64,000 nucleotides of DNA from Schistosoma haematobium (lineage: Eukaryota > Platyhelminthes > Trematoda > Strigeidida > Schistosomatidae), in the NCBI RefSeq assembly GCF_000699445.3, contig NC_067198.1, positions 30,693,536-30,757,535 of the forward strand. The letters are read 5' to 3'. Shown here piece by piece: positions 47,112-62,400 of the stretch. The notes under the pieces are model-generated. The model was not told the origin of the DNA. It saw only the letters and a program-made list of their open reading frames with translations, and searched no databases. Numbering within the stretch: the stretch's first letter is position 1; each line of letters begins with the position of its first letter. Both the position numbers and the translations under genes were made by a program.

Positions 47112-50100
47112 TGATCATAATTCAACGTTTTAGATAATATAATGTTAATCGTTATTTTCTTCTTCGTGATATCTTTTAATTTATTTAGTAATTAGAATTT
47201 ATTATCTAATGGAAAATTAATTTCAGTCATTTTATATTTGGTACATATTCATCATTATCTCATAATTTATACATATATTTATTCTCGGTACTATTATCAT
47301 TCATAAAATTACAAATGAAAAGATTTATATATGTATCATTAAGAATAAAATATATGTCGTTGAAAAATTGAGGCTAATGTTAATAGATTTTGTTGTTTCT
47401 AAACACGTCATTTAATCTTTTCATTTTTCTTCATAGTTAACAATATTAATATTTGTTTTTGTTATCAACTTCAAAAAGATATTTTATTTGAGTGAAACAG
47501 TAATATCAAAATTGACAAGTTTCTCAATTTTCTATTAAAGCAGTAATAATAGTAATAATTACTATTATCTTGTTTCTTTTTCAGAACAAAATTTATGGGC
47601 TGATTTTAAGAAATTAGAGGCGAATAATTTTGAACTTGATGATTTTGAACCTTTTACAGCACCGTGTGCAGGTATGTGTTACTTTATCGTATATATCCAT
47701 ACCGTTTACTCTAGGATATGACAACTTGATTGTTCAAAACATTTAATATTGATACAAGTCTATACTTTGCTGTTCACTGTATTCAATGCAAGTGCTGGGT
47801 AAACTATTTGAAATGAGTTCGTATTTTAGCATTTAAGTATTCTAAATAAAATATTAAATAAAACACTAAAAGATGATTGAAAAGATAATAGAGAAATGAT
47901 ATAACATAAAAGGGATCAGAAACTATCACACCATTCAAGCCTTAGAATGGATTAATGATTAAGAAAATATAGTCAAGGTGTAGGAAACTTGTTTCGAAGA
48001 CCGAAAATTTTTATTCAAAGATTTAAAGACTGTTTTAAGGTCAATTATTATTGCTGCAAAACCGCTTATCATTAAAAAACTAACCTCCTTATTCCACATA
48101 GGTCTCGAAATTGCATATATTATTCAGTCACTTCTCATTACTTTCACCGATTCACATTTGTTTGAATACAAACATTGAGGGCAGTTTCCGAACAATGCAG
48201 TCATGTCTATTGAAATGTGTGCTTAAGTGACTTAGGAATTCATTGGTGTTATTTATTATGATAAATAAGTAGAGCAGAAGATTATACTCATCAATAGAAA
48301 AAATATCAATTAAACAGGTCATAGCGTGGTGTATTCTACTTACGTTGACGGATATATGCAGTATGTAGCACCAATCGAAAGTGGAATGCATTCCAACAGA
48401 AGATTGAGATGATTCAATTGAAGAGAGTTGAAAGTAATCGTAGTAGACAGAATTGAAAGAATCATAAAGTATGTAAAGGACAACTGATGGAAGATATGTG
48501 AATAATGTATTTAATGTATGGTTTTCATATTTTGTAAAAGCACTCTAATTTTGTATTAAGCAATAATTTGGCTTTCCGTACCTAATTGCTTCTTCACTAC
48601 AATAGGACTGACCGTAAAACAGCTTTGTAAATTTACACATGAAAATCTTTAGGGGTTCACCCTAAAGTTTGTGAAAGCCTCGGTCATCAAAAAATTCGAA
48701 CTTCCATTTTATGGGTGGGAACAATTTTTTCTTAACTTAAATTTGTTTTGCTAACCTTTAATCCACTTTAATGCCTCAGACAGTGTGACAATTGGTTATT
48801 CTTTTCAGTTTGTCGTCTCTCTCTCTCTCTCTGTATGTGTGTGCTATATTTTTAATTATCACGTATTATTCCTTCCACATTTTATTTAATCCAACTTTAT
48901 TTTGGACAGTATCTAGGTGTCTTGATAAATTGTTCGAAATATTTTTTCTAGATGGGGGGGGTACGCATTTCATTTTTCAAATGGACTCAGTACGCTTTGG
49001 AAATTTATTAGAGATATCAATGGTTTTAAGGTTTGTTAAAATGCTCCGAGTTTTTGGGACTTCCGTTACAAACAACTGTCCTCAAGAAAACAAAGTCATT
49101 TCATTGATGATATTTTTTTAGATTTAAACTAGTAATTTATAATCTGTAAAATTAACTAGAAAGAAAACAAAAGTATTTCCAGCTGGGACACAAGGAGATT
49201 ATTTGGGTAGATCGCGTATATTCTGTCGTTGCAAGTGTTAACTCTTGTATTCTGTTTCGTGTCCACTATAATATAGAGCTAAGGTTTTGAATTTCCTAAA
49301 TCTTTTTTAGGTATATTGAAGCAGTCCTGTAATACTGTTTACTTTGACGAAGTTCTTTAAGTGATATCAATTTACGAAGACAAAAAATAACTTGAAATTT
49401 CTTCGTGATTGTACAATGATTATAATTATCACTGAAATGTTTTGTGTTAAATATGTTTTAAACTACCAATAATAAAGTTGCTATATTATCTTTTCTTTTA
49501 CAGAATCTGATGATGATACTAGGTCATTTGTTACATGTTGTAGCGATCTTACCGGGAATACTGATTATGCTACCCCTCTTGCGTCAAATTTTCAGAGTTT
49601 TGATATTCCAGGAATAAAATCTTGTAAGCTACATTTTTAAAATCATGGCTTCATAATACATAGGACGCATAGACTTGTTGGGAATTAGTCTCGGTAATTT
49701 CCGTACATTCATGTGGCAGATAGTGAATCATTTTGTTTAGTACTTACCTGTTCAGTTTACCTCTTTAGTTGATGGTTATATTGGAAGAGCTACTTTTTAA
49801 AAATCAAACTTAAGTAAAGTCAACAAAGGTGCAATCAGCCAGGAAACCAAGTTTCATGTTTTGTTTAATGTTTTTGAGTCAAGTAGCAAAAAAATTGTTA
49901 GAGTTTCCTATTTAAGCAAGCTAATATTCTTTATAATTGATTGATCACTGGAATATGATCACCGTCAAGTATGTCATGTCCTCCTCAGTGCAGATCGGAT
50001 TTTGTCGACCAAGTTGCAATGTTGCCACTAGTCTAGGTGACTCGACATCGCGTGCACTATGTTGAGATGAGATGGTGGTGTTTCACTCTGTAATTCATTG

Positions 50101-53100
50101 TAACAAATTACAACTTTATCATTCATATCACATTTTTTTGTAAAGTTAAATTGTACAAGAAGCATTAGCGAATAGTTTGATTAAGAAATCGGTTGTGAGA
50201 AGTATGTAGTTTGAATAAAATTAAACTTTTCGATGAAACAGAATGATTAGTTTATATATTTACTTCCCCTTTTACTTTTCTCGTGATGAATAGGCTTTAA
50301 CCAAAAACCTGCCTCTAGTATTCAACAAAATTGTGGTAAACTAGTCCTTATATTAGTGATTCATGGTGGTAAGTGTTTCTTTTTTTAAAAAATAACGTGA
50401 TCAAGTTTATTTACTGTAAGAGAATTACAGAGGTTGTCCGATATGTAATTTACGTCAGGAACTGAATTTACCTATAAAACCACAGAAAACCAAAGTTCAT
50501 TTAACTAATATTTCGCCGTTATCAACTATTGTAATACAACTGATCAAACTTTAAGACTTTTGCCAAAGCTTCCTCTCTTTAAAGTTTATAAGTATCAGTT
50601 GTGTTTGTTTGTTTCGTGACTAAACTTCTTTCTGTATTTTGTGATGATACTGCCTAGTTCATGAAAACCTCAGGGTAAGACCACCCAACTGAAAGAACGC
50701 AACTTCAATAAAATTGTCCTGTTGAGCTACAGGCCCTCACCATATCAAAATAAATTATATATTCATCATTCCGCCGTGTATAAATCTCATAGTTTACTCA
50801 TTTATATTACGTTTAATCTAGTTGTCGACCACTTAATTGTTTCGCTACTATAAATGTATTGTAGCTCCTGTTTACTTCCTGCATATTTTATTCATGAAAC
50901 ACTAATAGTGAAACATTTGCATTTCATACAAGTCCTTGCTTATAATATTTATCATCTGTATTTTTTGATACTGTCGGATTGAAAAGAAAACTTTCCGAAC
51001 AACATACCTTACGTCCGTTCTTTTTACTGTGTTGTCTTTTTAAAAAATCTATTCAGGTTGTATACTTGATTCAACTTACGATTTAACTACAAAACGTTCC
51101 GACATTTTAACTTTTCGAAAAACAATCGAAACAGTGACAGCTAATCACTATCCAACATTACATAATCGAATAGCTGTAAAACTTGTACCATGCCCTACAG
51201 AAATCGGCGATATATTCCGGTTATTCTCCAAGTAAGTTTATGTCTTTTTCTTCAGTTATTTTTTCTTTATTTTCTGTAGTTCAATTAAAACAGGACACTA
51301 AATATTGTCAATGCAATTGACCATCTATTTCTATAATTAATTTGGTTGGTTTGTGTTGTTTATTTATTTCTTTGTAAGATTGAAAGCTTCACCGGATCCT
51401 ACTAGGCCAATTGAAACTCAATTGCTACGTGATTTAATGCCTTTGGGGAGTATTCCTTTATTTTTGATTAATTCATCTGGATATTCGCGAGTAAGTATAA
51501 TTTTAACCTCTTATTTGTGATTTAATGTTGTATATATATATTTTTTCATGGCACTTGCTGGTTTTCTTCATCTGCAGTCGAAAAATTCCCACTGTTCTTT
51601 TCCCAACACGATAATTTGTTGGGTAATCAAGAAAACATACCATTACACAGTTGGTCTGAACCAAGTTTATTAATTATGCCAAAACACGTCAAATGTGTAT
51701 GTTTTAGTGAATAAAATAGGTTCATCTTATAAATTTATTGTCATTGGAGCATATTGGGTTTTATCCCAGTGTGAACATCAACACCGGGACACAAGTGCAT
51801 TCGCAATGGCGTAAGATGTGCGTCTTGCATTCCACTGCAAGTCACAATTTTTTTATTGTAAAAAACTTGTGGCATAATAGGGTTATCGATACATTTGTCG
51901 TCCAACGCAAATATGTCGATAATGCTTGATTAAGATTCAGTAATAAATGTCAATTTTAGTATTGTTCAAACCCATAATAAAGATATAAACGGAGTTGTTA
52001 GTTTAATGTTCCAATCACCAAGATATGAGAATTATAAGTTTTCTTTGACTAATTAGTAATTTATGATTGCTGTTGCGATCTTAGCTAAGACAGCCCCTTC
52101 AAATACAGTAGACTGTGTTAGTGGTTACTTGATCAACCATGACATGCATCCAGTAAACGATTCCATTCACAGTCTGCACCTATTACGTTAGTCTTCAGTA
52201 TGTTTGATCTCCAGATAATCCAATTAGAACTAAACATCGAAACCAGATAGTGATATGACGGAATAAAAAAAGTGACTGACTGACTTGTTCAGTATGACAA
52301 TTGTATTCCCTATATCATTTCAAATAAACTATATTAGTGTATGTTTTTACAGTAATCCTATATATTTCCTCCTATATATGTTTTTATAAAGTGCGTAAAA
52401 ATTAGTATATAAATAATTGTGTCTCAGTTTAATGACTGTGAATTTGGACCTGACCTTGGGACTTAGTTGGGGAAGTGTTTTTGAGGAGTCAATAAATTTT
52501 CTTCCCAATAGTCTTTTATTTTCTCACTTTGTCTTATGGGAATTGCAGTGGTTTCCCGATTGTTAAGTATGGTCAATAAGACCGCAAACCCTACATAGTC
52601 GAAACTTACATTGGGGGTGGCGCAGATTTAACAGATAGTTTTATTGAAGTGTGTCACCTAAACTTTTTCAATCATTTTACAATGAATGCTACTAATTTTT
52701 TTCGAAAACACTTCGTGTTTGTGAACTATAATCATCTCAAGCATTAGTTGTAGGTACAAATTTCAACTGTATGTTTTTAAGTATATTATATGACATAAAA
52801 AGTGATTAACTTATATTTATTTTTAAGAAAAGAAACAAAACAATATTCATCTGTTGAAATTTGTATAATTTACAAACATTCCTGTTTATTGACACCTTGA
52901 TATTGCATCTTAAGCAGAGATGGATAGTGGTTAGCAGTGGAATTCAAGACTCACGTCTCAACCTATTTGTAACTCGTCAACCGGATGTACATACATTCCA
53001 GAGGTGATGTTCACTCTAAGACCGGTACCGAGTATCGTTCACTCCGAACGCTATCGAGTTATTCACTGAGCTACTGAGTTCAGGTAGTCACTGATTTGTC

Positions 53101-56100
53101 CAATAGAGTGGATTTTAATTCATTTTTATTGGTTGTTTTAAACTTCCCACTGATGTTTAGGACTATATTTAATCAGTTTCTTAGTAGCAATATCGGGACA
53201 ATTCTCACAGGATGCACATATGTCAAAAGAGACTGACCGATTACAATCTTAAACATCATTGAGAAGCTTCAAACAATCGGCTCATACGAATTCATGTTAC
53301 ATCGTTTTCCAGTTTCTATTATGTAACAAACCTATTATTTGTTTTTTTTCTATGCTAAACGTCAACCCCACAAAGCTCTACTTTCATATTATGTACATAG
53401 TTGTTATCTTCTGTCATATGTTTAACTTTATAAGAGAGAAATAATTTTGGAAATAAGATCAAAATTCTAGCGTGAATAGCCTGGTTGAAACTATCCCACG
53501 ATTATGTTTGAATATTTTTTTATTGTAAAACCGATGAGGTGGTACTTAACTCCATTTTATATGATTTGTAATTTAGCGCTCATTTCGTACGAAATGCTTT
53601 CTTCACTGATGTGTATCAATCATTAGGAATATTTACAATTTCAAGTTGCGTTTGTTGTTATTAGTAAAATTCAGACTATTCATCCAATATAATGCTAACA
53701 GTAATCAAAATTATTCAGACGGCTAAATAAATTGATACACATTATTGAAAAATTGTTTCTAACTTGATTGAATAATTGAAGAAGAAAAAACAATAATCCG
53801 CTGATATAAGATGAAGCCCAACAGGATATTATGTCAATTTAATTGGCTTCACTTTGTAAACATACAAACGTAAGAAAGCAAGTATTTAGAATATAGGATT
53901 AAAATGATGTGATGAGGACGAGATGATAGAAGAATCTAGTGCAATGCAAATATAAACTGTTTTTTTCTGTTATCTGACTGACTTCATGCAGGATATGCCA
54001 AATTCACCACACAGTTTAGATCAATAACCTTTATTTTTATACGTTAGTTTATTCTGATTACTTTCGCCCCTGTACATCAATATTACCTCAAGCAATTCCA
54101 ATCGCTTATGTTAGCTAACTATTCAATCGAATATTGCTATATTATTTTAAGTCATTTTTTTCCTGTAAGTTCTCTGTTTATTAATACAATCATTTATCTG
54201 CCCTACTTTGAAACTGTAATCATATTCGTGCCACGTCCTATATCTTTTCTGACAGACCGACTTTTTGTTTAATTGATGGGTTGAAATTATTAATGATCAA
54301 ATTTCTATAGGTCTGTACTGTGTACTTACAATCATTTAGTCTAACTTATCCACAGTGGAATAGTAAGTTGCACAGTATTTGACGTTAACTACTTGCTCAT
54401 TGTTATTGTTCCTGCCTTTACTAAATAATATGTAAGTAAAATTACTATTGGTAATAAATCTTACATGTTCACTCGTTATCTACATTGTTCACCTTTTCAT
54501 CTGTCTATATTGATAACAGCATTATTTAGCAAGTATCATTCAGTTGTTTTATGCATTTGTATTGTTAAATTAAATTTCATAAGAAGACAGATAAACATTG
54601 ATGGTCAAATACTATTGTGTTATAAAAATTAAATTAGCATTTCAAAGGTTGTAAATTTTCATAACATTACTTATTACATCCGATAAAAATTCTGTTTTTT
54701 CTTTCTTCTTTAGTTTCTGATGTTTTTTTTCCGTTTCTTACGTCTGACCATTATGATGAAACCATTGGTTTATTGTTTGGTTCTTTTTTCTTTTTAATTT
54801 TTCGCATATTTTTCATGTATTATATACATGTAAATATATATGTTCATTGTTTTAATCACTACCTAAGATATTTCGTGCGCTGATTTACTTAAGTTAAATT
54901 TCAAATGATAATGGCAGTATAAAATGTACATGAAATTGTGATACAATAGAATAAATGTAAATTGCTGAATATTTTTATAAACCTTCTGTTATCTGTTTCT
55001 TAAGTGAAAACCTTGTTTAAATTATGCACACACACAAATACAAATAATATTTGTACAGATTGTTTCCATTGTGAAATTTTGTTTATGATTATTTAAATGT
55101 TTACAATTGAAACGACTTAATTTCTATTCAAATTGTTCAGAAATTAAATTAACACTTCTTGTACACTGTCTGCTTTTATTGATGGTAAAATAGAAAAGAT
55201 TCCGATCTTATTGTAGATATTGAATGTACAATTGATTCATTACTGAGGAGTAGTGATCAGTGTCATTTTAATTTAATCTTTTAATGCTGATTAAGTTTTA
55301 ATGACCAAGCTGCAGCTGCCACTAGTCTAAGTGACACAACATCGCCTGTACTATGTTCAAATGTTAGGTGGTTGAAGTTAGTCGACAACATTGAAATCCC
55401 ACAAGAAGCACCAGTTCTCAAAGCTAACAGGTACGCTTTGCTAATGAGTATTAACTATCACGAAACCCCAGGCCAAGGGTATACTGTCAACTGCCTCTAA
55501 CCACTTAACAATTTCTGCAACACTTTATAAGGATGGACTGTATGTCCAACATGCTTATTTGATTATTTTCGACAACTAATTGGTGTAAAACACATTATTA
55601 TTACTTGGTATTGTTGAGATTCTTTCCATCTTTACTTTTCACTCTGGTATTAGTCTATAAAACACTTCAGATGTTTGATTAGATTTTGGTTAGGCAAATT
55701 TTCGGGCATTAGTAACTGTGTTAACAAATGAGTCTTATACTGTATCGCTTATGTTAGCCAACTATTCAATCGAATATTGCTATATTATTTTAAGTCATTT
55801 TTTCCCTGTAAGTTCTCTGTTTATTTATATAATTATTGATCTGCCTTAGTACTAACCTAAATCTTTACTTCACTATTTGTAATCATTCTTAATCCCTTAT
55901 CATGTTTATTTTCAAGACTGAATTAATCATTCTGTCTTTTTTGAACGTATAACATCCTTGAATGCATGTCTTGATACAATCAAAGTTTTTACCAGTTGGT
56001 TAACAATGTAGATAGTAACCACTAGTAATTAAGATCTAGAATAAAGGTGACGTTCTATTTATGTCTAATAACTTGTATTTAAATTATTAAATTAGTCTTG

Positions 56101-59100
56101 AACAAAAATTTATGTCTATGAAATGAATAAATAAAATTAAACGGCTGGACTATAATTTATGGACGAGCCAATCAGATTTAGTATTACTTACTTACGCCTG
56201 ATACTCCTCATGGAACATAGGCCGCCGACCAGCATTCTCCAATCCACTCTGTCCTGGGCCTTCTTTTCTAGTTCCATCCAATTCTTGTTCATTTTTCTCA
56301 TGTCTATCTCCATTTCCCGGCGTAATGTGTTCTTTGGTCTTCTTGTTTTCCTTTGGCCTTGATGATTCCATGTGAGGGGTTGTCTTGTGACGCAGTTGGG
56401 TATCAGGTTTTAAATATTGGCGCGAAATTCATCCACCCATTTGACTAAATAGCTAATGTCAGTTTGCGATATAAACCATAAATCGAATTCCTAACTTTAA
56501 CCATCAACTATAAATCACAATCCTAATTCTTCACACTGATTTATAGCCCTCATTTAGTCCCAGTTAGTAGGTGGACATTCTCAAGGTCACTTTAGCATCA
56601 CTCAAAGGTCGCCCATAAATTATAATCTCACCAATTAAACATTTACAGACCTAATACACCTTACGTAAAAAGATTGAACTATAGCAACAAAATAAAACCG
56701 TCAAATAACAAAGGAATTTAACATATACCAATAAATTGTACAAAAATGAAGTAAGATTATTAGTTCAATGGAAATGATAAAAAACGCATGCAAATGTTCT
56801 ATTTCAATTTATCATATGTTTTAAAGCGATATTTTTAACATTAAAAAAAAACTAACTTTTTAGGATTATAAAAAATTTTTTTCTCAGCGTGTTTTAGTTG
56901 ATTTTGAAAAATCACCGTTTATATTATCGATTTAATCAGATGACTTAACTTACCAAAAAGCATTTAATTGACTCAAAAATAATAAAAAAAAATACAGTTT
57001 ATGTTTACCCCTTTGTTTCATATATTATAGACTCTTTAGTTTTTTTCTTTTGAAAAAAAATTGGTTTTTCTTTTATTCATCTTTAATTTGATCTACTGTT
57101 ATTGATTTATAGTGTTGCTGAGAGAAAATTATATTTTGTTTGATAGAATAGAAAGTAGAACCTTTTTCTCTTTGTCCGTGTATGTATGTGTATAACATCA
57201 TCATAGAGAAAATGACAGATACGGTGGATAATTCTATCAGTACCAATAGCTATCATTTATTCATATTATTTTTGATTTAATGTAACAGTAAAGAGTTATT
57301 ATCGAAAAGAACTAGTCATTAGTTTAATACTTGAGTTCATGAATCATTTGAAGCGAGACCACCATGAAAAACCTGGAAGCACTGAACGGCCGTTTCTTCC
57401 TAGTGTGGGACTGAGCAGTGCGCATCCACTATCCCACCCCGCGAGATTCGAACCCAGGACTCATTAATTGCGAGTACTTCTTGTATTACAATATGAATGG
57501 TTTTATCAACCGTGTTAAGGTATGGAATTAAAAGAATGATGGCAAATAGTTGTATTGACCTTGAACTTATTTAAGCCTGTGAATGGAGAATGAGCTTTAT
57601 TCTAGGTTGACCTGTATAACTTTGAATTGTATTGATTCATATCAAGGAATTCTTGTTGATGCAAAGTTAAAAAATTCCGATATTATGTATTTGTTTATCA
57701 ACCTACTTAATTGAGCTTCAGTCGGTTAACAAAAAGGTTTTTTTAAATCAGATACTAAATAAAATTACAAATAACCATAAGTTACTACCTGTTAGCTACT
57801 CGATATACTGTTTAAGTTTTTTGTCAACGTTGTGTCGTTCATTTTTCCGTGTTTTCATGTTACATATTCCCCATATTTGTCAACCAATTTGTGAATGCGA
57901 TTGTGTGTTTTATAAGCAACATAAACACATATGCAGATAACAATAACGAGATGAAATTAAGAAAAATGTCAAAGTGATAGAATTAGTAACAGTTTCAGTG
58001 GTTATTGAATATATTAGATATAAATCACGTGATTTGAGAAGTATTAATTTGCGGAATAAAAATTCTAAGATAGTTTTGAACTAATGATCTGAGGGAAGAT
58101 AACTAGTGAATACACCTGTATCACTCCAAGCGATTATGAGCCGTGTTACCTAAAGTCTTCAACCATTAGTAACGACAGTCTAGAGGATCTAGCAGTTTTG
58201 ATTTACCTACACAGCTCGGTCCAGTAGCCTATATCTGAATGGATTGATGCCACGGCTTCGGTAAATTTATAAGACCAAGAACTTTGGATAGTGTTAGTAA
58301 GTATTGGTGAAACCACCAAACTATTATCACAATACGGTAAAGATACAATCCAACCACATATAATTCTGTAATTCTGAGCATACTATGTAACTGATTATCG
58401 ATATGACCGGATTGTTGACAATGTAATTGGTGTACTGCCTTACATTGAAATATAACTCTAACGTATGGTATATTAAAACAGAACATTTACGTACGTCTTT
58501 TTATCATTTCAACTGAAATAATAAGTTTATTTACTTTCTGTACAATTCTTTTTTATACGTTCAATCCCTTCATCCTTCGACAGTTTTACTGTGTTATTTT
58601 ATTCTTTTTACATAATGTGTGTTCAGTGTTGAGGACACTGTCTTCATTTTTGTACGGTATCATTATCACTTAACTTTCTGCCTTGAAAAGTTGGTAAACG
58701 CGGGAGAGAAACTCTATGACCTATGTTTATGTTGATACCTCTTACTGATTACGGAATGTAAAATTACGTATATTTCTTAGTGTTATCAAGACGTCAATAA
58801 TATGTCTAGGTACTAAACACATAATATATAGAAAATGTTGAACATTAAAGGAAATTCACCATCAGGAAAGAATACTTTTTGCCATTCCGTTTCAATTAAT
58901 TTTTTTTGTGACTGAAATATATTATATAATTTTTCAGTAGTAATGAATGTAGACTATCCTGATTTATCTTTTGATTACATGTAAATCAAACTGAAATGGT
59001 TGTCTGTCGCTTCTAGATTTTTGTTACTCTCTCAACTCTTCAGTCAGTATTAATTCAAAACAAAAGTTTATCAGGGTACAAAAAATATACAAACTACTGA

Positions 59101-59428
59101 AGAGCAGAAAAGTAACCATGAAGTAATTGTCACTTCGTAATACATTCTAGCAAGCTGTTATGTATTTTGGCAAATTGATGTAAAAATCCATATGTATATG
59201 TAGATTTACATGAAAAAAACTACTAGTTTATTTGCCAAATTTTATATTCAATATAAACATATTTCTGCAACTAAATTTACCAGTGTTATTAATCAAGTGG
59301 TTGATAGGAGATTTGGATAGCTTGGCGGAAGTTTGACCAATTGAAAATCAAGGAGGACTGGAAGTTTGTTTTGTCCTATTTAAGAACTCCATGATATCTT
59401 GTAACGTTCTAACAATTGTACTCAACCA

Positions 59429-59481
<53 letters not shown>

Positions 59482-62400
59482 TTTGTCGTCGGTTTCGTGA
59501 ATGGGTTCTAACTTATTAAGTGTAAACATTTTGAAGTGGAAGGTTTTAACAGTACTGAATTTGCGCTAAGAAACACTACACCTTGGACCGATTTTTGTTT
59601 ATCATCTATTGAGAAGCGAAAATCACTGAACAGTCGTTTTGCGCTAGTATGAAAATACTTTACCAGAGCGTAATTTCAAACTTAGCAATTCCTAGTTTGT
59701 TTTAATTTTATAAGATGTATAAACTAGATGTTATTGTTCTGTAAACTAACTATTTGGAATAGAAAATTGACTAATATTTAAAAACTAAGCAACAATAGAT
59801 AGTATTGAACAGATAGTCTAGACCATGAAGTTACAGTCCAAAGAAATTGTAGATTTGCTCATTTTATATATAATGCTGAATTTAATACCTGTACATTTCG
59901 CTCATTTATTCTTCTACTATAATATTGATTTTTTACCAGTTAATTTCTTATTGATCAGTTCGTACCGCTATCTAGAAATGCGGATGTTTTTCCGTTTGGT
60001 TTTCCTATTTGTATTTAAATAAAACTTTTATATATGCATAAAATTGTAAGCACATTATATATATTTTTCAACTATTAAATATATTTTCTACAGATGTTGG
60101 AACAATTAGCATTTAATTTGAACACTCATTATGCTGAGTTTTTACGTTCTCCTGAAGGAATTCACTTTTCTGGCAAAGTTTGTATAGTAGCTGACAGTGT
60201 TGGTTCAATTTTGGCTCATGATCTTTTAACAAAACCTTCTACTAATCATGAGTCAGTATCGAATAATAATGATACAAGTGTGACAGATATTGGATTAATG
60301 CGTCGTAAACAATTTGGTATTCATAGTTTAATACAGTTGGATAAACAAATCAAAACCCCAACTTTAATAAACAGCCCCAGTGAAGTCACTTTATGCCCAG
60401 TAAGTTTTTCTAGGTGAGTATTGTTCAAATAGGTAATTCAGAAATAGTGGGGTATTTTCTCATAAATACACCGGCTTTTTGTTTTTAACGATAGACATGG
60501 TCATCTTTCGTACATGTGTATGGTTTGATGATCCTTTTATCTTCATGGGATTAGTTCCTTTATCGAATTTGAATCAAGTGGGAATAACCGACAATTGAAA
60601 CAGAATATCATGTGAGATCATCGTATTTCGTTAATTTTCTCATGATTTTTTGTACAGATTAGTTCATTTTAAAAGATAATATAATATTGGAAAATCGACA
60701 ATGATGACTTTCAGTAGCTAAAATGACATACTTGTTAAATGGCATAATACGGAAATAACTCAAGGCTTGAAAATCAATCAAATGGATTGTGTAACAATTA
60801 ATGAAAATGGAAATACACAGATTATAAGAATTGGATCTGGGCTTATCGCGCAAATCGCTTTTGAGGTAAATGAGGTAACAAATAATCAATGAAAGGTGAC
60901 TAATTGTTACACACTGGCTAATGTTAAACGGTTTTAGAAAGTTTATAACATTGGATGATGATCGTGTCGTACTGTAAATCGACTGAAATTCTAAAAGCGT
61001 CGGCTTTTGAATGCATGTACTCAAGTGATCCTATGATGCAGTACTCGGTCTGTAACCTGGTTATTCTTGTTTTGATACTTAATGGTGTCGTGTTCGCCCA
61101 TTGGAAAGTTATGGTTGATTTAAGTGAAACAGTTCTGTAGTGTTTCTTGGTTAATAATGGTTTTCCGACTAAACCCTGTTGATGGTGATAGTGATTTTCA
61201 AATTGAACAATTTTTAAGAACCTATTTAAACATATATTCATTCTTGATAGTTTTTATATATAAACTTAAATATTTCTATTTTTATATTATTGGTTAATTT
61301 AAAAATTTTATATAGAGACCGGTTTTCTATATCAATCAATATGCACGTAATTTGATGATACTTTTCCAATACGTAGTGCATACTTGTTAAAAGTATCAAT
61401 TCTGTAATCTCTGTACTCGATTCTTAACTATTAGGTTCAATGTTCAAACACTTCACTAACTTTTTTTAGTTCTAAATTTATTTGTTTCATATTCCTGCAT
61501 GCAAGCACGTTAAGAATTTAGCTATGAAGTTTATTTTTGAAGAACATCTTTCAATCTGTACATTGTTACACAAATATGAAGTTTTATCAGTGTTTAAAAA
61601 TAGAAGCTTTATCAAAAGGGGATTTAGTAATTTTCTCTGAAAATGTTCTCAAGTTGTATGCTATTCAAAAATTGGATGCAAAATTCGTTTTTTTATTGTA
61701 AATAAGCGATTACGTTATTTCTTTTTTGTCTATATTAAAAATGTATGTTACTGGTGAAACAACCATTCGAAATTTCAAAGTCGATAAAGTCAAAGGGAGC
61801 TAAACGAAATAATATAAGAAAGGAGTGCTATCTAATAAAAACAAGTTCACGCCTGAGTGAAGACGGAATTCTATGACATTTTATCTCTATTCACTGCCCA
61901 CTCATTATATCATAAATTACCAATTATTTATATTTTCAAGAGTGAGAAATAAAGTTTTTGAAGGACTTCGAGAAATGTCTATTAAAAAACAATCTAAACT
62001 CCAAGAGCATTAGGTTTAATTGAATAGTTCTATTCAGTTGGATGGTCAAGGGAAAATATTCTTCTACTTCTTGTCTGACTCTTGAAAAAGCAGGCTGAAA
62101 TTTACTGTTGTATACATGTTTAAATTTAATGTTTTCCATGTTAATGGTGGGTAGTAATGAAAAGCATTTTCGTAGCATTCAGTAAATAGGTCTGTTACTT
62201 ATTCTCTTTCAATGTAAGAACTCCTATAAAAAATGATCCAAACTACGTACTATTAGTTGTGCACTCTGTAGACACTATATTCTTATCAATGAAATAGCTA
62301 CGGTTGTTTTCAGTAGACGTTTCCTTGAAATACTTATCTCTTCAACTGATTGCGTTCTCCAAATAACCTTTTTGGATAAAGTTAAATGTGAAAAAGATTC

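Noticed and set aside
60400..60417. Alternative donor GTGAGT 15 bases after the chosen PITPNM exon 12 end
   Set aside because: Using it would put exon 13 in a frame with an early stop; the donor at 60400 keeps phase 0.
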